Positions 49,717-58,679 of a stretch of DNA of 64,000 nucleotides are shown here, piece after piece. The position numbers were made by a program, and so were the translations under genes. The notes beneath the pieces were generated by a model, which was not told the DNA's origin, did not search any database, and saw only the letters and a program-made list of their open reading frames with translations. Source of the DNA: Arthrobacter endolithicus (lineage in GTDB: Bacteria > Actinomycetota > Actinomycetes > Actinomycetales > Micrococcaceae); the NCBI RefSeq assembly GCF_026627425.1, contig NZ_JAPNLH010000002.1, forward strand, positions 1 to 64,000, read 5' to 3'. Positions within the stretch are counted from its first letter, which is position 1, and each line of letters begins with the position of its first letter.

Positions 49717-51393
49717 ATGAGCACCGCAGCCGAAACACCGTACAAGCCGGTCACAACGACCGGCCGCATTACCGACTTCGTTGACCAGCGTGTCGGCGGA
49801 TCCGGAATTCTCCGTGAATTCGGGCGCAAAGTCTTCCCCGATCACTGGTCTTTCATGTTCGGCGAAGTGGCGCTGTATAGCTTCGTCATCCTGCTGCTCT
49901 CCGGCACATTCCTGACCTTTTTCTACGACCCGTCCATGGCAGAGTCGGTCTACAACGGCAGCTATGTTCCGCTCAAGGGCGTCGACATGTCCGTTGCGAT
50001 GAACTCCACCCTTAATATCTCCTTTGATATCCGTGGCGGTTTGTTCATGCGCCAGGTACATCACTGGTCTGCGCTGCTGTTCACGGCTTCGATTGCCGTG
50101 CACATGCTGCGCGTTTTCTTCACGGGTGCCTTCCGCAAGCCACGCGAGCTCAACTGGGTGGTGGGCGGCGTACTGCTGATCCTGTCTCTGGCCGACGGAT
50201 TCACCGGGTACTCGCTCCCGGACGACCTGCTTTCCGGCAACGGATTGCGCATTATCCAGGGTGTCATCACCTCCATCCCCGTCATCGGCACGTACATCTC
50301 GTTCTTCCTCTTCGGCGGCGAGTTCCCCGGAACTGCCATCATCGGGCGTTTGTACGTTCTGCACATCCTGCTGGTTCCGGCCATGATTCTGCTGATGATC
50401 GCCATTCACCTGTTCATGGTTGTGGTGCATAAGCACACCCAGTACCCCGGTCCGGGCCGCAACGACCGGAACGTAGTCGGTTATCCGCTGGGGCCGGTTT
50501 ATGCGGCCAAAGCCGGCGGCTTCTTCTTCATCATCTTCGGCGTCATCGCCGCCATGGCCGCGCTGTTCACCATCAACCCGATTTGGAACTACGGTCCCTA
50601 CGACCCCTCACCCATTTCGGCCGGAACGCAGCCCGACTGGTACATCGGTTGGGTGGACGGTGCCCTGCGCCTGATGCCCGGTTGGCTCTTGGGCCTTCCG
50701 TTGGAATGGAATATTCCGCTCCCCTGGGGTGTCAACACGCTCTCGCTCAACGTCTTGATTCCGGCACTGGTCCCGGCCGGCATTGTCTTCACGGTGCTGT
50801 TCGCCTACCCGTGGATCGAACGCTGGGTCACTAAGGACGATCGTGAGCACCATGTGCTGGACCGGCCGCGCAATGCACCGACCCGGACTGCAATCGGGAT
50901 GGCCGGATTCACGTTCTACTGCGTGCTCTGGGCTGCGGCTTCCTCGGACCTTATCGCCACGCACTTCCATGTATCCCTCAATGACGTGATCTACTGGCTC
51001 CGCGCACTGATCTTCATTGGCCCGATCGTTGCCTTCGTGGTCACGAAGCGGATCGCCCTCGCCCTGCAGCGCAAGGACCGCGAAATCGCTCTGCATGGCC
51101 GCGAAACGGGACGGATCGTCCGCCTGCCGCACGGCGAGTACCAGGAAGTGCACGCCCAGGTTGACGATTACAAGCGCTTCAAGCTCGTCGGGTACGAATC
51201 CCCGGTACCCAGCGCAGGGGTACCCAACCGCAATGGAATTGTCACCAAGGCGGAAAAGCGGCGTGCGTTGCTCAGCAGGTTCTTCTTCGAGGACCGCGTT
51301 GCTCCCGCCACGCCGGGAGAGCTGCACGCGGCCCACGACCATGGACATGAGCAGATCGAAGAATCCGAGAAAGCCAAAGAGGTAGCACACTAG
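49717..51393 (+). CDS. qcrB: Cytochrome b subunit of the bc1 complex
   Basis: 558 aa, nine or so helices. Haem-ligand histidines are in VHHWSALLFTASIAVHMLRV and LHILLVPAMILLMIAIHLFM. The PDW Qo-site triad appears as GTQPDWYIGWVDGALR in place of PEW. The C-terminal tail is an extended cytoplasmic region (about 100 residues), typical of actinobacterial QcrB. The ATG at 49717 follows the qcrA stop directly. A strong terminator lies 24 bases after the stop. Confidence 0.95.
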   Translation: MSTAAETPYKPVTTTGRITDFVDQRVGGSGILREFGRKVFPDHWSFMFGEVALYSFVILLLSGTFLTFFYDPSMAESVYNGSYVPLKGVDMSVAMNSTLNISFDIRGGLFMRQVHHWSALLFTASIAVHMLRVFFTGAFRKPRELNWVVGGVLLILSLADGFTGYSLPDDLLSGNGLRIIQGVITSIPVIGTYISFFLFGGEFPGTAIIGRLYVLHILLVPAMILLMIAIHLFMVVVHKHTQYPGPGRNDRNVVGYPLGPVYAAKAGGFFFIIFGVIAAMAALFTINPIWNYGPYDPSPISAGTQPDWYIGWVDGALRLMPGWLLGLPLEWNIPLPWGVNTLSLNVLIPALVPAGIVFTVLFAYPWIERWVTKDDREHHVLDRPRNAPTRTAIGMAGFTFYCVLWAAASSDLIATHFHVSLNDVIYWLRALIFIGPIVAFVVTKRIALALQRKDREIALHGRETGRIVRLPHGEYQEVHAQVDDYKRFKLVGYESPVPSAGVPNRNGIVTKAEKRRALLSRFFFEDRVAPATPGELHAAHDHGHEQIEESEKAKEVAH

Positions 51394-51416
51394 CCTCCGT
51401 GCGATCTCGGACGTGC

Positions 51417-51458
51417 AAAAAGGAGCGGCATCCGGTTACTACCGGTGCCGCTCCTTTT
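51417..51458 (+). terminator. Rho-independent terminator of the qcr operon
   Basis: A long hairpin: AAAAGGAGCGGCA(T)CCGG pairs with CCGGTGCCGCTCCTTTT around a TTACTA-type loop, with one bulged base. The arms are flanked by A and T runs, so it can work in both directions. It closes the qcrC-A-B operon and marks the left edge of the accessory block. Confidence 0.85.
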
Positions 51459-51678
51459 GTGCGCTGTTTCGGCCGGGTCTAAAGCCGGTGCGGGTTCTTT
51501 CCGGTCGGCGGACGCGGTGAACTGAACGCACAGAACTACCAGAAACGTCTCCGTATCCACGGCGAGGGCCCATAATCCCGCCGACACCGCACAGTGGCGG
51601 GCGGGCTCCGGTGCTGCGCGGCGTTTAACCGTACTCGTTCTCTCCGCGGGCGGTCGGGCACTGCCTGTTGGCCGGTTT

Positions 51679-52089
51679 TTAGGCGGTTTCGAGTTCCTTC
51701 AGGGGTGCGAGGAGCCTGTGGTCGGCGTCCGAGGCGACTTCGGTGACGGCAGGGGCGTCGCTGAGCTGCACCATGGTCTGTGGGTCGATGGTCTGGATGA
51801 CGGTGCTGCCGTTGTCAGGTCCGCTTCGGATCACGACGTTGCACGGCAGCAGCAGTCCGATGTCGGGGTCCGCGGCCAGAGCTTTTTGCGCCAGGGCGGG
51901 ATTGCAGACGCCGAGGATGAGGTAGTCCCCCAGGCTCTGTCCGGCGTCGGATCCGAGTTTGGTCTCCAACGTGGCGCGGACATCGATTTCGGAGAGCACG
52001 CCGAAGCCCTGCCCGGTGAGGGCTTCACGGGTCCGGGTTACTGCTTCTGCGTAGGGCAGGGCGACGGTGATGGTGTGTGCGTAGCTCAT
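51679..52089 (-). CDS. DUF302 domain protein
   Basis: 136 aa. The DUF302 fold is recognisable from YAEAVTRTREALTGQGFGVL, SEIDVRATLETKLG, YLILGVCNPALAQKALAADP and IGLLLPCNVVIRSG. The conserved CNP and PCN cysteines are retained. The family is widespread and often sits with copper or sulfur stress genes. The function is not established. It follows the multicopper oxidase gene on the same strand (56-base gap), so it probably belongs to the same transcript. Confidence 0.88.
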   Translation of the reverse strand: MSYAHTITVALPYAEAVTRTREALTGQGFGVLSEIDVRATLETKLGSDAGQSLGDYLILGVCNPALAQKALAADPDIGLLLPCNVVIRSGPDNGSTVIQTIDPQTMVQLSDAPAVTEVASDADHRLLAPLKELETA

Positions 52090-52145
52090 TGTTGTGCTCC
52101 TTCATCGGTTTTCTCATTCATGCAAAGGACTGTAAGGCCGCTCTG

Positions 52146-53621
52146 TTACCGGGCTTCGATCAGGCCCATCATGCCGCTGTCCTCGTGGTCCAGGATGTGG
52201 CAGTGGTAGACGGTTTTGCCGGTGAAGTCATCGAAGGAGATCCGGACCCGGACACTGCTGCGGGCCGGGACGTTGACCACGTCCTGCCACATGGGGCTGT
52301 CCACCGGCTGGCCGGCTTGTTCGATGATCTGCATCGGCCATACGTGCAGGTGCACGGGGTGGTCCATCGGGCTCGTGTTCCGCAGGGTCCATTCCTCGAC
52401 GGCGCCGGCCGGAACCGTGGTGTCGACCCTTGCCGGGTCAAACGGCCTGCCGTTGATGGTGAAACTCAACATCCCCGACCCCATGCCGCCGCTGTTCATA
52501 CCCGTTCCCATGGCGAAGACCAGTTCCCGGCGGGCGGTCACCGGGGTGGCCCGCAGGTCCCGCGGCGTCGGCTGGGCCGGGACGGGCCCCAGCCCAGCGG
52601 CCGGTGCGCCGGTAACGGAAAGGGTGGCCAAGACGGCCCCGTACGGGCCGGACCGGAATTGTCCGCCTCCGTTGTTGCCGCCCAGCATGGATCCCATGCT
52701 TCCCCTGTACACGGGCATGGTGCGTAGGACGGCGGTCCCTTTGGCGGTGGTAACGAGCAGGTCGGCCCTGTTGCCCGGGGCCAGCAGCACCTCCTCAACG
52801 TCCCTGGGACTCTGGTAACGGCCCGAATCCAGACCCAGCAGCTGCAGGTTCTGGCCGTCCAGGCGCAGTTTCAGGTACCGGGAGGTGCAGGCGTTGATGA
52901 TCCGCCACCGTTCACGCTCGCCCGGCCGGGCGGCCAGGGCCGGGTTCAGCTGGCCGTTGACCAGGACCATGCCACCTTCCCGGCCCATCATTTTCTCCAT
53001 CGCCGACACGGCGGCGATGGAGCCGTCCCCGGTGAGGGAGATATCGGAGATGACCAGGACCCGTTCCCGTGTCACCGGCACGGGCGGGGAGTCCTGGATG
53101 ATGATCGCCCCGTACAGTCCGCCGAAGATCTGGTCGGCGACGGTTCCGTGGTGGTGCGGGTGATACCAGTACACGCCCGGCGGATGGTTTACCGGCAGCC
53201 GGTACTCATAGTCAAAGGACTCTCCCGGTTCGACCGAAACCAGCACGTTGTCGCTGTTGCCTTGCGGGGAAACGTGCAGCCCGTGGACGTGCAGGTTGGT
53301 CGGATCGGAGAGCCTGTTCTCCAGCGTCACTTTCACACGGTCCCCGGGCTCCAGGAACAGGGTGGGGCCGGGCAGGGAACCGTTATAGGACAGCGCAGTG
53401 GCGTCCCTGCCCGCCATCCGCACCTGGCCCAGGGCCGCTGACAGTTTCACCTGAAGCCGGCCATCGGCACTGTGCAAGGCCTGCGGTTCCCTCAGGTCCT
53501 TCCCACCGGCGGACTTGAACCCGGTGCCCGCGCCCCACAGCAATCCGGCCGCGCCCGTCACGGTGGCCACAGCCCCCGCACCTCCCAGCATCAGGGCACT
53601 GCGGCGGGTGAGAGGTTGCAT
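52146..53621 (-). CDS. Multicopper oxidase
   Basis: 491 aa exported enzyme with a twin-arginine-like leader (TRRSALMLGGAGAVATVTGA). Three cupredoxin domains carry all four copper-binding segments: LHVHGLHV, YWYHPHHHG, HPVHLHVW and YHCHILDHEDSGMM (type-1 Cys-His with Met). A Met/Gly-rich stretch (GSMGSMLGGNNGGGQF, GTGMNSGGMGSGM) resembles the copper-oxidase loop of CueO. A likely cuprous oxidase for copper tolerance. Its ATG overlaps the SHOCT gene's stop by one base. Confidence 0.92.
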   Translation of the reverse strand: MQPLTRRSALMLGGAGAVATVTGAAGLLWGAGTGFKSAGGKDLREPQALHSADGRLQVKLSAALGQVRMAGRDATALSYNGSLPGPTLFLEPGDRVKVTLENRLSDPTNLHVHGLHVSPQGNSDNVLVSVEPGESFDYEYRLPVNHPPGVYWYHPHHHGTVADQIFGGLYGAIIIQDSPPVPVTRERVLVISDISLTGDGSIAAVSAMEKMMGREGGMVLVNGQLNPALAARPGERERWRIINACTSRYLKLRLDGQNLQLLGLDSGRYQSPRDVEEVLLAPGNRADLLVTTAKGTAVLRTMPVYRGSMGSMLGGNNGGGQFRSGPYGAVLATLSVTGAPAAGLGPVPAQPTPRDLRATPVTARRELVFAMGTGMNSGGMGSGMLSFTINGRPFDPARVDTTVPAGAVEEWTLRNTSPMDHPVHLHVWPMQIIEQAGQPVDSPMWQDVVNVPARSSVRVRISFDDFTGKTVYHCHILDHEDSGMMGLIEAR

Positions 53622-53893
53622 CAGGCGTCGTCCCCGAGGACTGCGAGCCGTTCACGGTATTCTTCTGTGCTCAACTCTCCCCGGGCGAACCGTTCGTCCA
53701 GAATCCGTCGGGCGGCAGTAGCGCCTATAGCGTTTGGGCGTTCCAAGCCCGGGCCCGGGCCTCGGTCGATCCCGGATCGGGTAATTCGCCCGGAAAAAGC
53801 CCGTACGGCAAGGATCACGAGCAGGATGACACCGATAATAAGGAGCAGCCAGAACAGCCACGTCCAGCCCATCATGAAACCGGATCCGTTCAT
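53621..53893 (-). CDS. SHOCT-domain single-pass membrane protein
   Basis: 90 aa. One transmembrane helix (WLFWLLLIIGVILLVILAVR) after MNGSGFMMGWT, a Gly/Pro linker, and a C-terminal SHOCT motif (ARRILDERFARGELSTEEYR). The ATG at 53893 was chosen for its AGGAAAG site; a GTG at 53920 is in frame. Such proteins are frequent before copper oxidases and copper pumps in Actinobacteria. Co-translated with the oxidase; the exact role is unknown. Confidence 0.82.
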   Translation of the reverse strand: MNGSGFMMGWTWLFWLLLIIGVILLVILAVRAFSGRITRSGIDRGPGPGLERPNAIGATAARRILDERFARGELSTEEYRERLAVLGDDA

Positions 53894-54028
53894 CACTTTC
53901 CTGCTCCGCTCCTGGTTCACCGGTCTCTGTCGTGCCGGCTGGCCCAGGAGTCGTGGCAGTTTATGGTCGGAAGTGGTTTGGGGCCGCGACGCCGGGCTTC
54001 GTGGATTTGGTTTTGGGTTGGTGGCGGT

Positions 54029-54382
<354 letters not shown>

Positions 54383-54393
54383 CTACTTGCAAG

Positions 54394-54409
54394 ATACCCC
54401 CTGGGGTAT
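54394..54409. promoter_or_regulatory. CstR operator 2 in the cstB promoter
   Basis: ATACCCCCTGGGGTAT lies between a TTGCAA -35-like box (54387-54392) and a TACCGT -10-like box (54410-54415), exactly filling a 17-base spacer. The cstB start is 70 bases further on. Repressor bound here would block RNA polymerase. Confidence 0.75.
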
Positions 54410-54479
54410 TACCGTTGTGGTGAGAGGAACGGAGAATCCCTCCCGGAAACTCCCCCACCGCCCAATGAAGGAGAGCCCC

Positions 54480-55889
54480 ATGCTGTTAGAGCGCATCTAT
54501 GACGAAGACCTATCCCAGGCCAGTTACCTGATCGGCTGCCAGGCCAAGGGCGAAGCAATTGTTGTGGACCCCCGCCGTGACATTGCCGTCTACCAGTCCC
54601 TCGCCGCAGCGAACGGGATGAAGATTGTCGCCGTCACCGAAACCCACATTCACGCGGACTTCCTCTCCGGGACCCGTGAGCTGGCCGCCGCGACGGGCGC
54701 CACCGCTTATGTCTCCGGTGCGGGCGGAACGGACTGGCAGTACCGGTTCGACGCCGAACGCCTGAACGACAACGACGAGATCACCCTCGGCAACATCACC
54801 ATCAAGGCCGTGCACACCCCCGGCCACACCCCGGAGCACCTGTCCTTCCTGATCACCGACGGGGCGTTCGCCGAAACCCCGGGATACTTGCTCTCCGGGG
54901 ACTTCGTCTTCTCCGGTGACCTGGGCCGACCCGACCTACTCGACGAGGCCGCCGGCGGCCTGGACACCCGCTTTGCCGGGGCCAAGCAGCTCTTCACCAG
55001 CCTGCGGGATAAATTCCTGACCCTGCCGGACCACGTCCAGGTCCACCCCGGCCACGGCGCCGGCAGCGCCTGCGGCAAGGCCCTGGGCGCTATCCCCTCC
55101 TCCACGGTCGGCTACGAGCGGCTCTACGCCTGGTGGGGCCCTTACCTGGCCGCCAACGACGAGGAAGGCTTCATTAACGAACTCCTCAACGGCCAGCCCG
55201 ACGCCCACGCCTACTTCGCCCGGATGAAACGCGAAAACCGGCAGGGCCCTGCCGTCATGGGCGAACGAGCCCCACTGGAGGAACTCGCCCCCGCTGACGT
55301 CGCACGGGACCTCGCCTCAGATACTGTGACGTTCGTGGACACCCGATCCAACGCCGAGGTCCATCAGGGCACCGTCACCGGCTCGGTGAACATCCCGGCC
55401 GGCAAGTCCACCGCCAGCTTCGGCGCCTGGGTCGTTGACCCGGAAACCGACAAGAACCCGCTGGTGCTGTTGGCTCCCAACCAGGCCGCGGCGCAGGAGA
55501 TGTGCAACCACCTGGTCCGGGTCGGCATCGACCAGGTCGCCGGCTACCTCATCAGCATCGAGGGCCTGCCTGCCAGCACCCCGAAACTGATCCAACCCGA
55601 AGAACTCGAAAGCTTCGCCGCCGCGATGGTGCTCGATGTCCGCAACCGCACCGAACACGCAGCCGGGCACATCCCCGCATCCCACCAGCTCAGCGGCGGC
55701 CGCGTGATGTGGCACCGCGACGAACTCCCGACCGAAGGCACCATCGTAAGCTACTGCCAAAGCGGCGTCCGGAACTCCGTCGCGGCATCCGCCCTACGCC
55801 GCGCCGGCTACGACGTCGTCGAACTCGACGGCAGCTACGCAGGCTGGGCCGCCTGGCAGCAGGCACGGGAGTCAGTGTCCAGCAACTGA
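54480..55889 (+). CDS. cstB: Persulfide dioxygenase-sulfurtransferase (CstB-like)
   Basis: 469 aa. Residues 1-250 are a metallo-beta-lactamase persulfide dioxygenase: THIHADFLSG, HTPGHTPEH, LSGDFVFSGDLGRPD and VHPGHGAGSACGK. A middle rhodanese-like domain lacks a catalytic Cys. A C-terminal rhodanese has Cys426 in SYCQSGVRNS. Cys20, Cys198 and Cys426 match the three conserved cysteines of S. aureus CstB. The enzyme oxidises low-molecular-weight persulfides to sulfite and combines it with sulfane sulfur to give thiosulfate, acting in the cytosol. Preceded by operator 2. Confidence 0.9.
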   Translation: MLLERIYDEDLSQASYLIGCQAKGEAIVVDPRRDIAVYQSLAAANGMKIVAVTETHIHADFLSGTRELAAATGATAYVSGAGGTDWQYRFDAERLNDNDEITLGNITIKAVHTPGHTPEHLSFLITDGAFAETPGYLLSGDFVFSGDLGRPDLLDEAAGGLDTRFAGAKQLFTSLRDKFLTLPDHVQVHPGHGAGSACGKALGAIPSSTVGYERLYAWWGPYLAANDEEGFINELLNGQPDAHAYFARMKRENRQGPAVMGERAPLEELAPADVARDLASDTVTFVDTRSNAEVHQGTVTGSVNIPAGKSTASFGAWVVDPETDKNPLVLLAPNQAAAQEMCNHLVRVGIDQVAGYLISIEGLPASTPKLIQPEELESFAAAMVLDVRNRTEHAAGHIPASHQLSGGRVMWHRDELPTEGTIVSYCQSGVRNSVAASALRRAGYDVVELDGSYAGWAAWQQARESVSSN

Positions 55890-55929
55890 CACGGGCAGCA
55901 TCTGAAATGTGGATTTTTACACGTCCGCG

Positions 55930-56465
55930 CTGACGTACATCCTGGCGTTCGGGTAGCCAAGGCCGGCGCCAACTACTTCGCCGGCACGCTCCCGCAACGC
56001 TACGGCCGCACGTCGGTCCTCGTGGCCGGCTGGCTCATCGCCACCCGGCGATGCAGGAGCCCACGCGGAGGCCAGCACCGGGACGTCTTACGATGACGAG
56101 CTCCCCGGATAAGTCCCTGTCCTCGGCCAGCCAGGACGGCATGGTGAACAACCTCAACGACGGCCTAGCCTGGGGACTGTTCCCACCCTATTCACCGCAG
56201 CCTGACTGAGCATCGAGCACATCGGAATCTTGGTGGCCGTTTACCCAGCTGTCCGCGGGGCGGGCCAGTTCGTCACAGGTTGCGCCGTCGGACCAGTACG
56301 TAGGTAAATGGCTGATCGTAGGCGGCATACTCGTCCAGGCGGTGGCACTGGGGATGGTTGCCGTCGGCCACAACGTCGGGTTAGGGCTGGCCGCAGCGGT
56401 CCTGCTCGGAGCCGGCACCGCCATGGTCTACCCGACCCAGGTTGCCGCCATCGGCGCGCTGTTTT
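55930..56465 (+). pseudogene. MFS transporter remnant
   Basis: Scattered frames rebuild part of a major-facilitator protein: AKAGANYFAGTLPQRYGRTS and VLVAGWLIA near the start, GMVNNLNDGLAWGLFP around 56,140, and WLIVGGILVQAVALGMVAVG then AAAVLLGAGTAMVYPTQVAA to 56,460. Deletions and frameshifts separate the pieces and the C-terminal third is lost. It lies between cstB and operator 3, where an intact exporter may once have been part of the sulfur operon. An intact MFS gene survives at 58,838. Confidence 0.75.
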
Positions 56466-56655
56466 GGGCGCTTGCCCGTTCCCCATTCAGCCTGCCTGAC
56501 GGTACATACCGGTCACCCCTTCCATTTCGCTCCCTCATTCGGCCTCGCTCGAGACGATATGTCATTGAGGCTCTCTCCTGTATTCCCGCGTCGTGCCCCC
56601 AACCGCCACACCGGGCTGCCATGTCTGACGGGGGAAGGCATTCCAGAGTACGCTG
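56466..56655. other. Short non-coding stretch
   Basis: No gene or repeat is recognisable between the MFS remnant and operator 3. It is the upstream promoter region of the Cys-rich small protein gene. Confidence 0.4.
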
Positions 56656-56673
56656 TATACCCCATGGGGTATA
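56656..56673. promoter_or_regulatory. CstR operator 3 overlapping a consensus -10 box
   Basis: TATACCCCATGGGGTATA is an 18-bp perfect palindrome. Its right edge contributes to TATAAT (56670-56675), a perfect -10 hexamer reading toward the Cys-rich small protein 35 bases downstream. This is the most symmetrical of the five sites. Confidence 0.8.
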
Positions 56674-56710
56674 ATAAAGGGACTTTCCATGCAATTAAGG
56701 GAGCGAGCAG

Positions 56711-56878
56711 ATGTGCCGTGCAGTAACTTGTAAGAAGTGTCAGAAGACGACGTGGGCGGGCTGCGGTCAGCACGTTGACCAGGTTATGCGCGGGGTCCCG
56801 GCTTCCCAGCGTTGCCGCGGGCACGAGCGGGAGAAATCGGCCGGCCAGGGCTTCTTCGCGAAGCTGTTCGGACGGTAG
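56711..56878 (+). CDS. Cys-rich 55-aa protein (MCRAVTCxxC family)
   Basis: A 55-codon gene. The product starts MCRAVTCKKCQKTTWAGCGQ and contains Cys7-x2-Cys10, Cys18-x2-His21 and Cys35-x2-His38, i.e. up to three potential metal-binding pairs, then a Lys/Gly/Phe tail (GQGFFAKLFGR). An AAGGGAG ribosome site precedes the ATG. The arrangement suggests a small zinc-ribbon-like or thiol-reactive protein. I recall closely similar unannotated proteins in other actinobacteria, but no function is known to me. It has its own CstR-type promoter, so it should be induced by reactive sulfur. Confidence 0.8.
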   Translation: MCRAVTCKKCQKTTWAGCGQHVDQVMRGVPASQRCRGHEREKSAGQGFFAKLFGR

Positions 56879-56925
56879 ATACCCGTGCCATCGCACGGGG
56901 AGAGGCGATGGAGAATAGCAAAGCC

Positions 56926-56945
56926 CCGGAGGAGGGTTCCTCCGG
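56926..56945. terminator. Hairpin between convergent genes
   Basis: CCGGAGGA (56926-56933) pairs with TCCTCCGG (56938-56945) around a GGGT loop. A second hairpin (CCCGTGC/GCACGGG, 56882-56899) precedes it. There is no long T-run, but the place, between the ends of two convergent genes, suits a bidirectional transcription stop. Confidence 0.5.
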
Positions 56946-56973
56946 CGCTTCCCTGTTCCCTTCGTAGTCCCTC

Positions 56974-57738
56974 TCAGGGGAGGAACGACTGCACTGCGAC
57001 GTAGGCGGCAATCACCAGGACGAGGATGCCAAAGCCGCGCTTGAGGGCCGTGTCCGGGATACTGGCGCCGATCCTGCCTGCCGCGAGCGAGGCGGCCATC
57101 GCGCTAAGAGCGAAGGCTGCCGTGACGGCCCAGTCGATCTGCAGGTCCACGAGGTGGGCGGCGAAGCCGGCGGCTGAGTTGATGACGATGATGACCAGGG
57201 ACGTCCCGACGGTCAATGCCATCGGCAGCCCGAGGACCAGGGTGAGCGCCGGGACGATCAGGAAGCCGCCGCCGACGCCGAGCAGGCCGGTGAGGAACCC
57301 GACAACGGCGCCGGTGGCGATTGCCTTGGGAAGGCAGCTGCGCCAGTTGATCCCGCCGCCGGGCAGCGCACAGGCCCCGCCGGCTGCTGTGGACGGCATC
57401 AGCATCCGGACGCCTGCGAAGACCATGATCGCAGCAAATGCCAGCAGCAGGATCTTCGGGTCCAGGAGCCGGTTGACCGCCGCGCCGAGGTACGCGGTCA
57501 TGGTCCCTGCGGCGCCGATGATCAGCGCCAACCGCCAGTTCACCCCGATCCGCAGCCGGGGCAGCACCGCGACGGCGGAGGAAGCGCCGACGACGACCAG
57601 CGACGTCGGGATCGCTGCGGCAAGCGGCAGCCCCACGCCATAGACCAGGGCGGGCACGGCGAGGATGGATCCGCCGCCTCCGACCAGGCCCAGCAGGGCG
57701 CCGACGATCAGCCCAAACGCCGCCGCGGAGATGATCAT
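56974..57738 (-). CDS. TauE/SafE-family sulfite/organosulfonate exporter
   Basis: 254 aa, eight helices. The family's repeated Gly-rich motif is LVGGGGSILAVPALVYGVGL (helix 1-2) and GLLGVGGGFLIVPALTLVLG (second half). Such proteins export sulfite, thiosulfate or related anions. The ATG overlaps the rhodanese stop (ATGA). As CstB produces sulfite and thiosulfate, this protein could remove them from the cell. Both genes are read from operator 4. Confidence 0.9.
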   Translation of the reverse strand: MIISAAAFGLIVGALLGLVGGGGSILAVPALVYGVGLPLAAAIPTSLVVVGASSAVAVLPRLRIGVNWRLALIIGAAGTMTAYLGAAVNRLLDPKILLLAFAAIMVFAGVRMLMPSTAAGGACALPGGGINWRSCLPKAIATGAVVGFLTGLLGVGGGFLIVPALTLVLGLPMALTVGTSLVIIVINSAAGFAAHLVDLQIDWAVTAAFALSAMAASLAAGRIGASIPDTALKRGFGILVLVIAAYVAVQSFLP

Positions 57739-58352
57739 GCCCGCGCGCTTAGACTCTGCAGGGCCTGGTGCGCGGTGGGCTCATTAGCGGAACGGTTCCA
57801 CGGCATCACGGACAGTACCTTGCCCATCGCGCAGCTATTGGTCGCCGCGGAGAACGTCAACCCGGCCCCGATCCCCCCGGCGATCAGGCCCAGCTTGGGA
57901 GAAATGAACTTACCACCGAGCACACCGGCCAGAACGAGGGAGCCAGCGGTCATCCGGACCTGGCGCTCCAGCGCCCATGGGCCCCGGCTGCGGGCCACGT
58001 TGCCGCCGGCAGCTGCGTAGGCCAGAACCCCTCCGGAAAGGACACTGGCGCTGGCCAGGCCGACAGCATCCAGGTGTTTGCGGGCCTGCTCGGCACGGTT
58101 GCCGGACTGGCAGACAAGGACAACGCGGGTGCCCATTTTTGCAGCAAACTCTTCCGCATGTTCGCTGAGCATGGCCAGCGGTACATGGTATGAGCCCAAG
58201 ATGTGCAGGGAATCAAACTCTGCACCGCTGCGCACGTCAACGATCATCAGATCGTCGTGGTTATCTTCCCAGTCCCTCAGGGTTACGGCATCAATGGACT
58301 GAGGAGCGGAATCAACGGTGCGGTTCATAGTCAAGGAAATCAAAGTAGTCAT
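57735..58352 (-). CDS. Rhodanese with C-terminal membrane domain (YgaP-like)
   Basis: 205 aa. Rhodanese domain: LMIVDVRSGAEFDSLHILGS, active Cys81 in VLVCQSGNRAEQARK. A C-terminal DUF2892-type two-helix hairpin follows (RMTAGSLVLAGVLGG, LGLIAGGIGAGLTFSAATNS) with a trailing CAMGKVLSVMPWNR. The ATG at 58352 has a GAAAGAG site; an internal ATG at 58328 has none. It carries sulfane sulfur at the membrane, as E. coli YgaP. A 10-bp palindrome CGATATATCG (58,372-58,381) lies just before it. Confidence 0.88.
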   Translation of the reverse strand: MTTLISLTMNRTVDSAPQSIDAVTLRDWEDNHDDLMIVDVRSGAEFDSLHILGSYHVPLAMLSEHAEEFAAKMGTRVVLVCQSGNRAEQARKHLDAVGLASASVLSGGVLAYAAAGGNVARSRGPWALERQVRMTAGSLVLAGVLGGKFISPKLGLIAGGIGAGLTFSAATNSCAMGKVLSVMPWNRSANEPTAHQALQSLSARA

Positions 58353-58494
58353 TGTCTCTTTCGATATATCGTGAGGCGATTAAAGTAGCGGCCGCGCGCT
58401 TGCGCGCAGCCGCCTTCCCCCGCCCGGCGGTCGGATAAAAGAACAGGGCCTAGTCGGTACTCTGGAGTCGTTCCGCCCCAGCCGTCTAGAGATG

Positions 58495-58641
58495 TCACCT
58501 GGTCAGGCAACTCGCGGCTGTCTCATTGGCCATGCCGCCGCTCAGGAGCAGTTCCGGGCCGCCCTTGAGTCGGTTCAAGGCATCGGCCCCGAGGACCGTT
58601 AGGGTGTTCACTGCAATACTCTTCGTACGGATGCCGTTCAT
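58495..58641 (-). CDS. Small ORF between operator 4 and the rhodanese gene
   Basis: A 48-codon frame from an ATG at 58641: MNGIRTKSIAVNTLTVLGAD then ALNRLKGGPELLLSGGMANE and a Cys near the end (TAASCLTR). It is downstream of the TATAAT box of operator 4 and in the same direction as the rhodanese and TauE genes, so it would be first on that transcript. No ribosome site is visible and no family is recognised. It may be spurious or a remnant. Confidence 0.35.
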   Translation of the reverse strand: MNGIRTKSIAVNTLTVLGADALNRLKGGPELLLSGGMANETAASCLTR

Positions 58642-58679
58642 GGTAAGCGGGACGGGACGAGAATCTGTTCTTAATTATT

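Noticed and set aside
48798-49829. Open frame of about 340 codons opposite qcrA
   Set aside because: Shadow of the Rieske gene; the qcrA motifs fix the coding strand.
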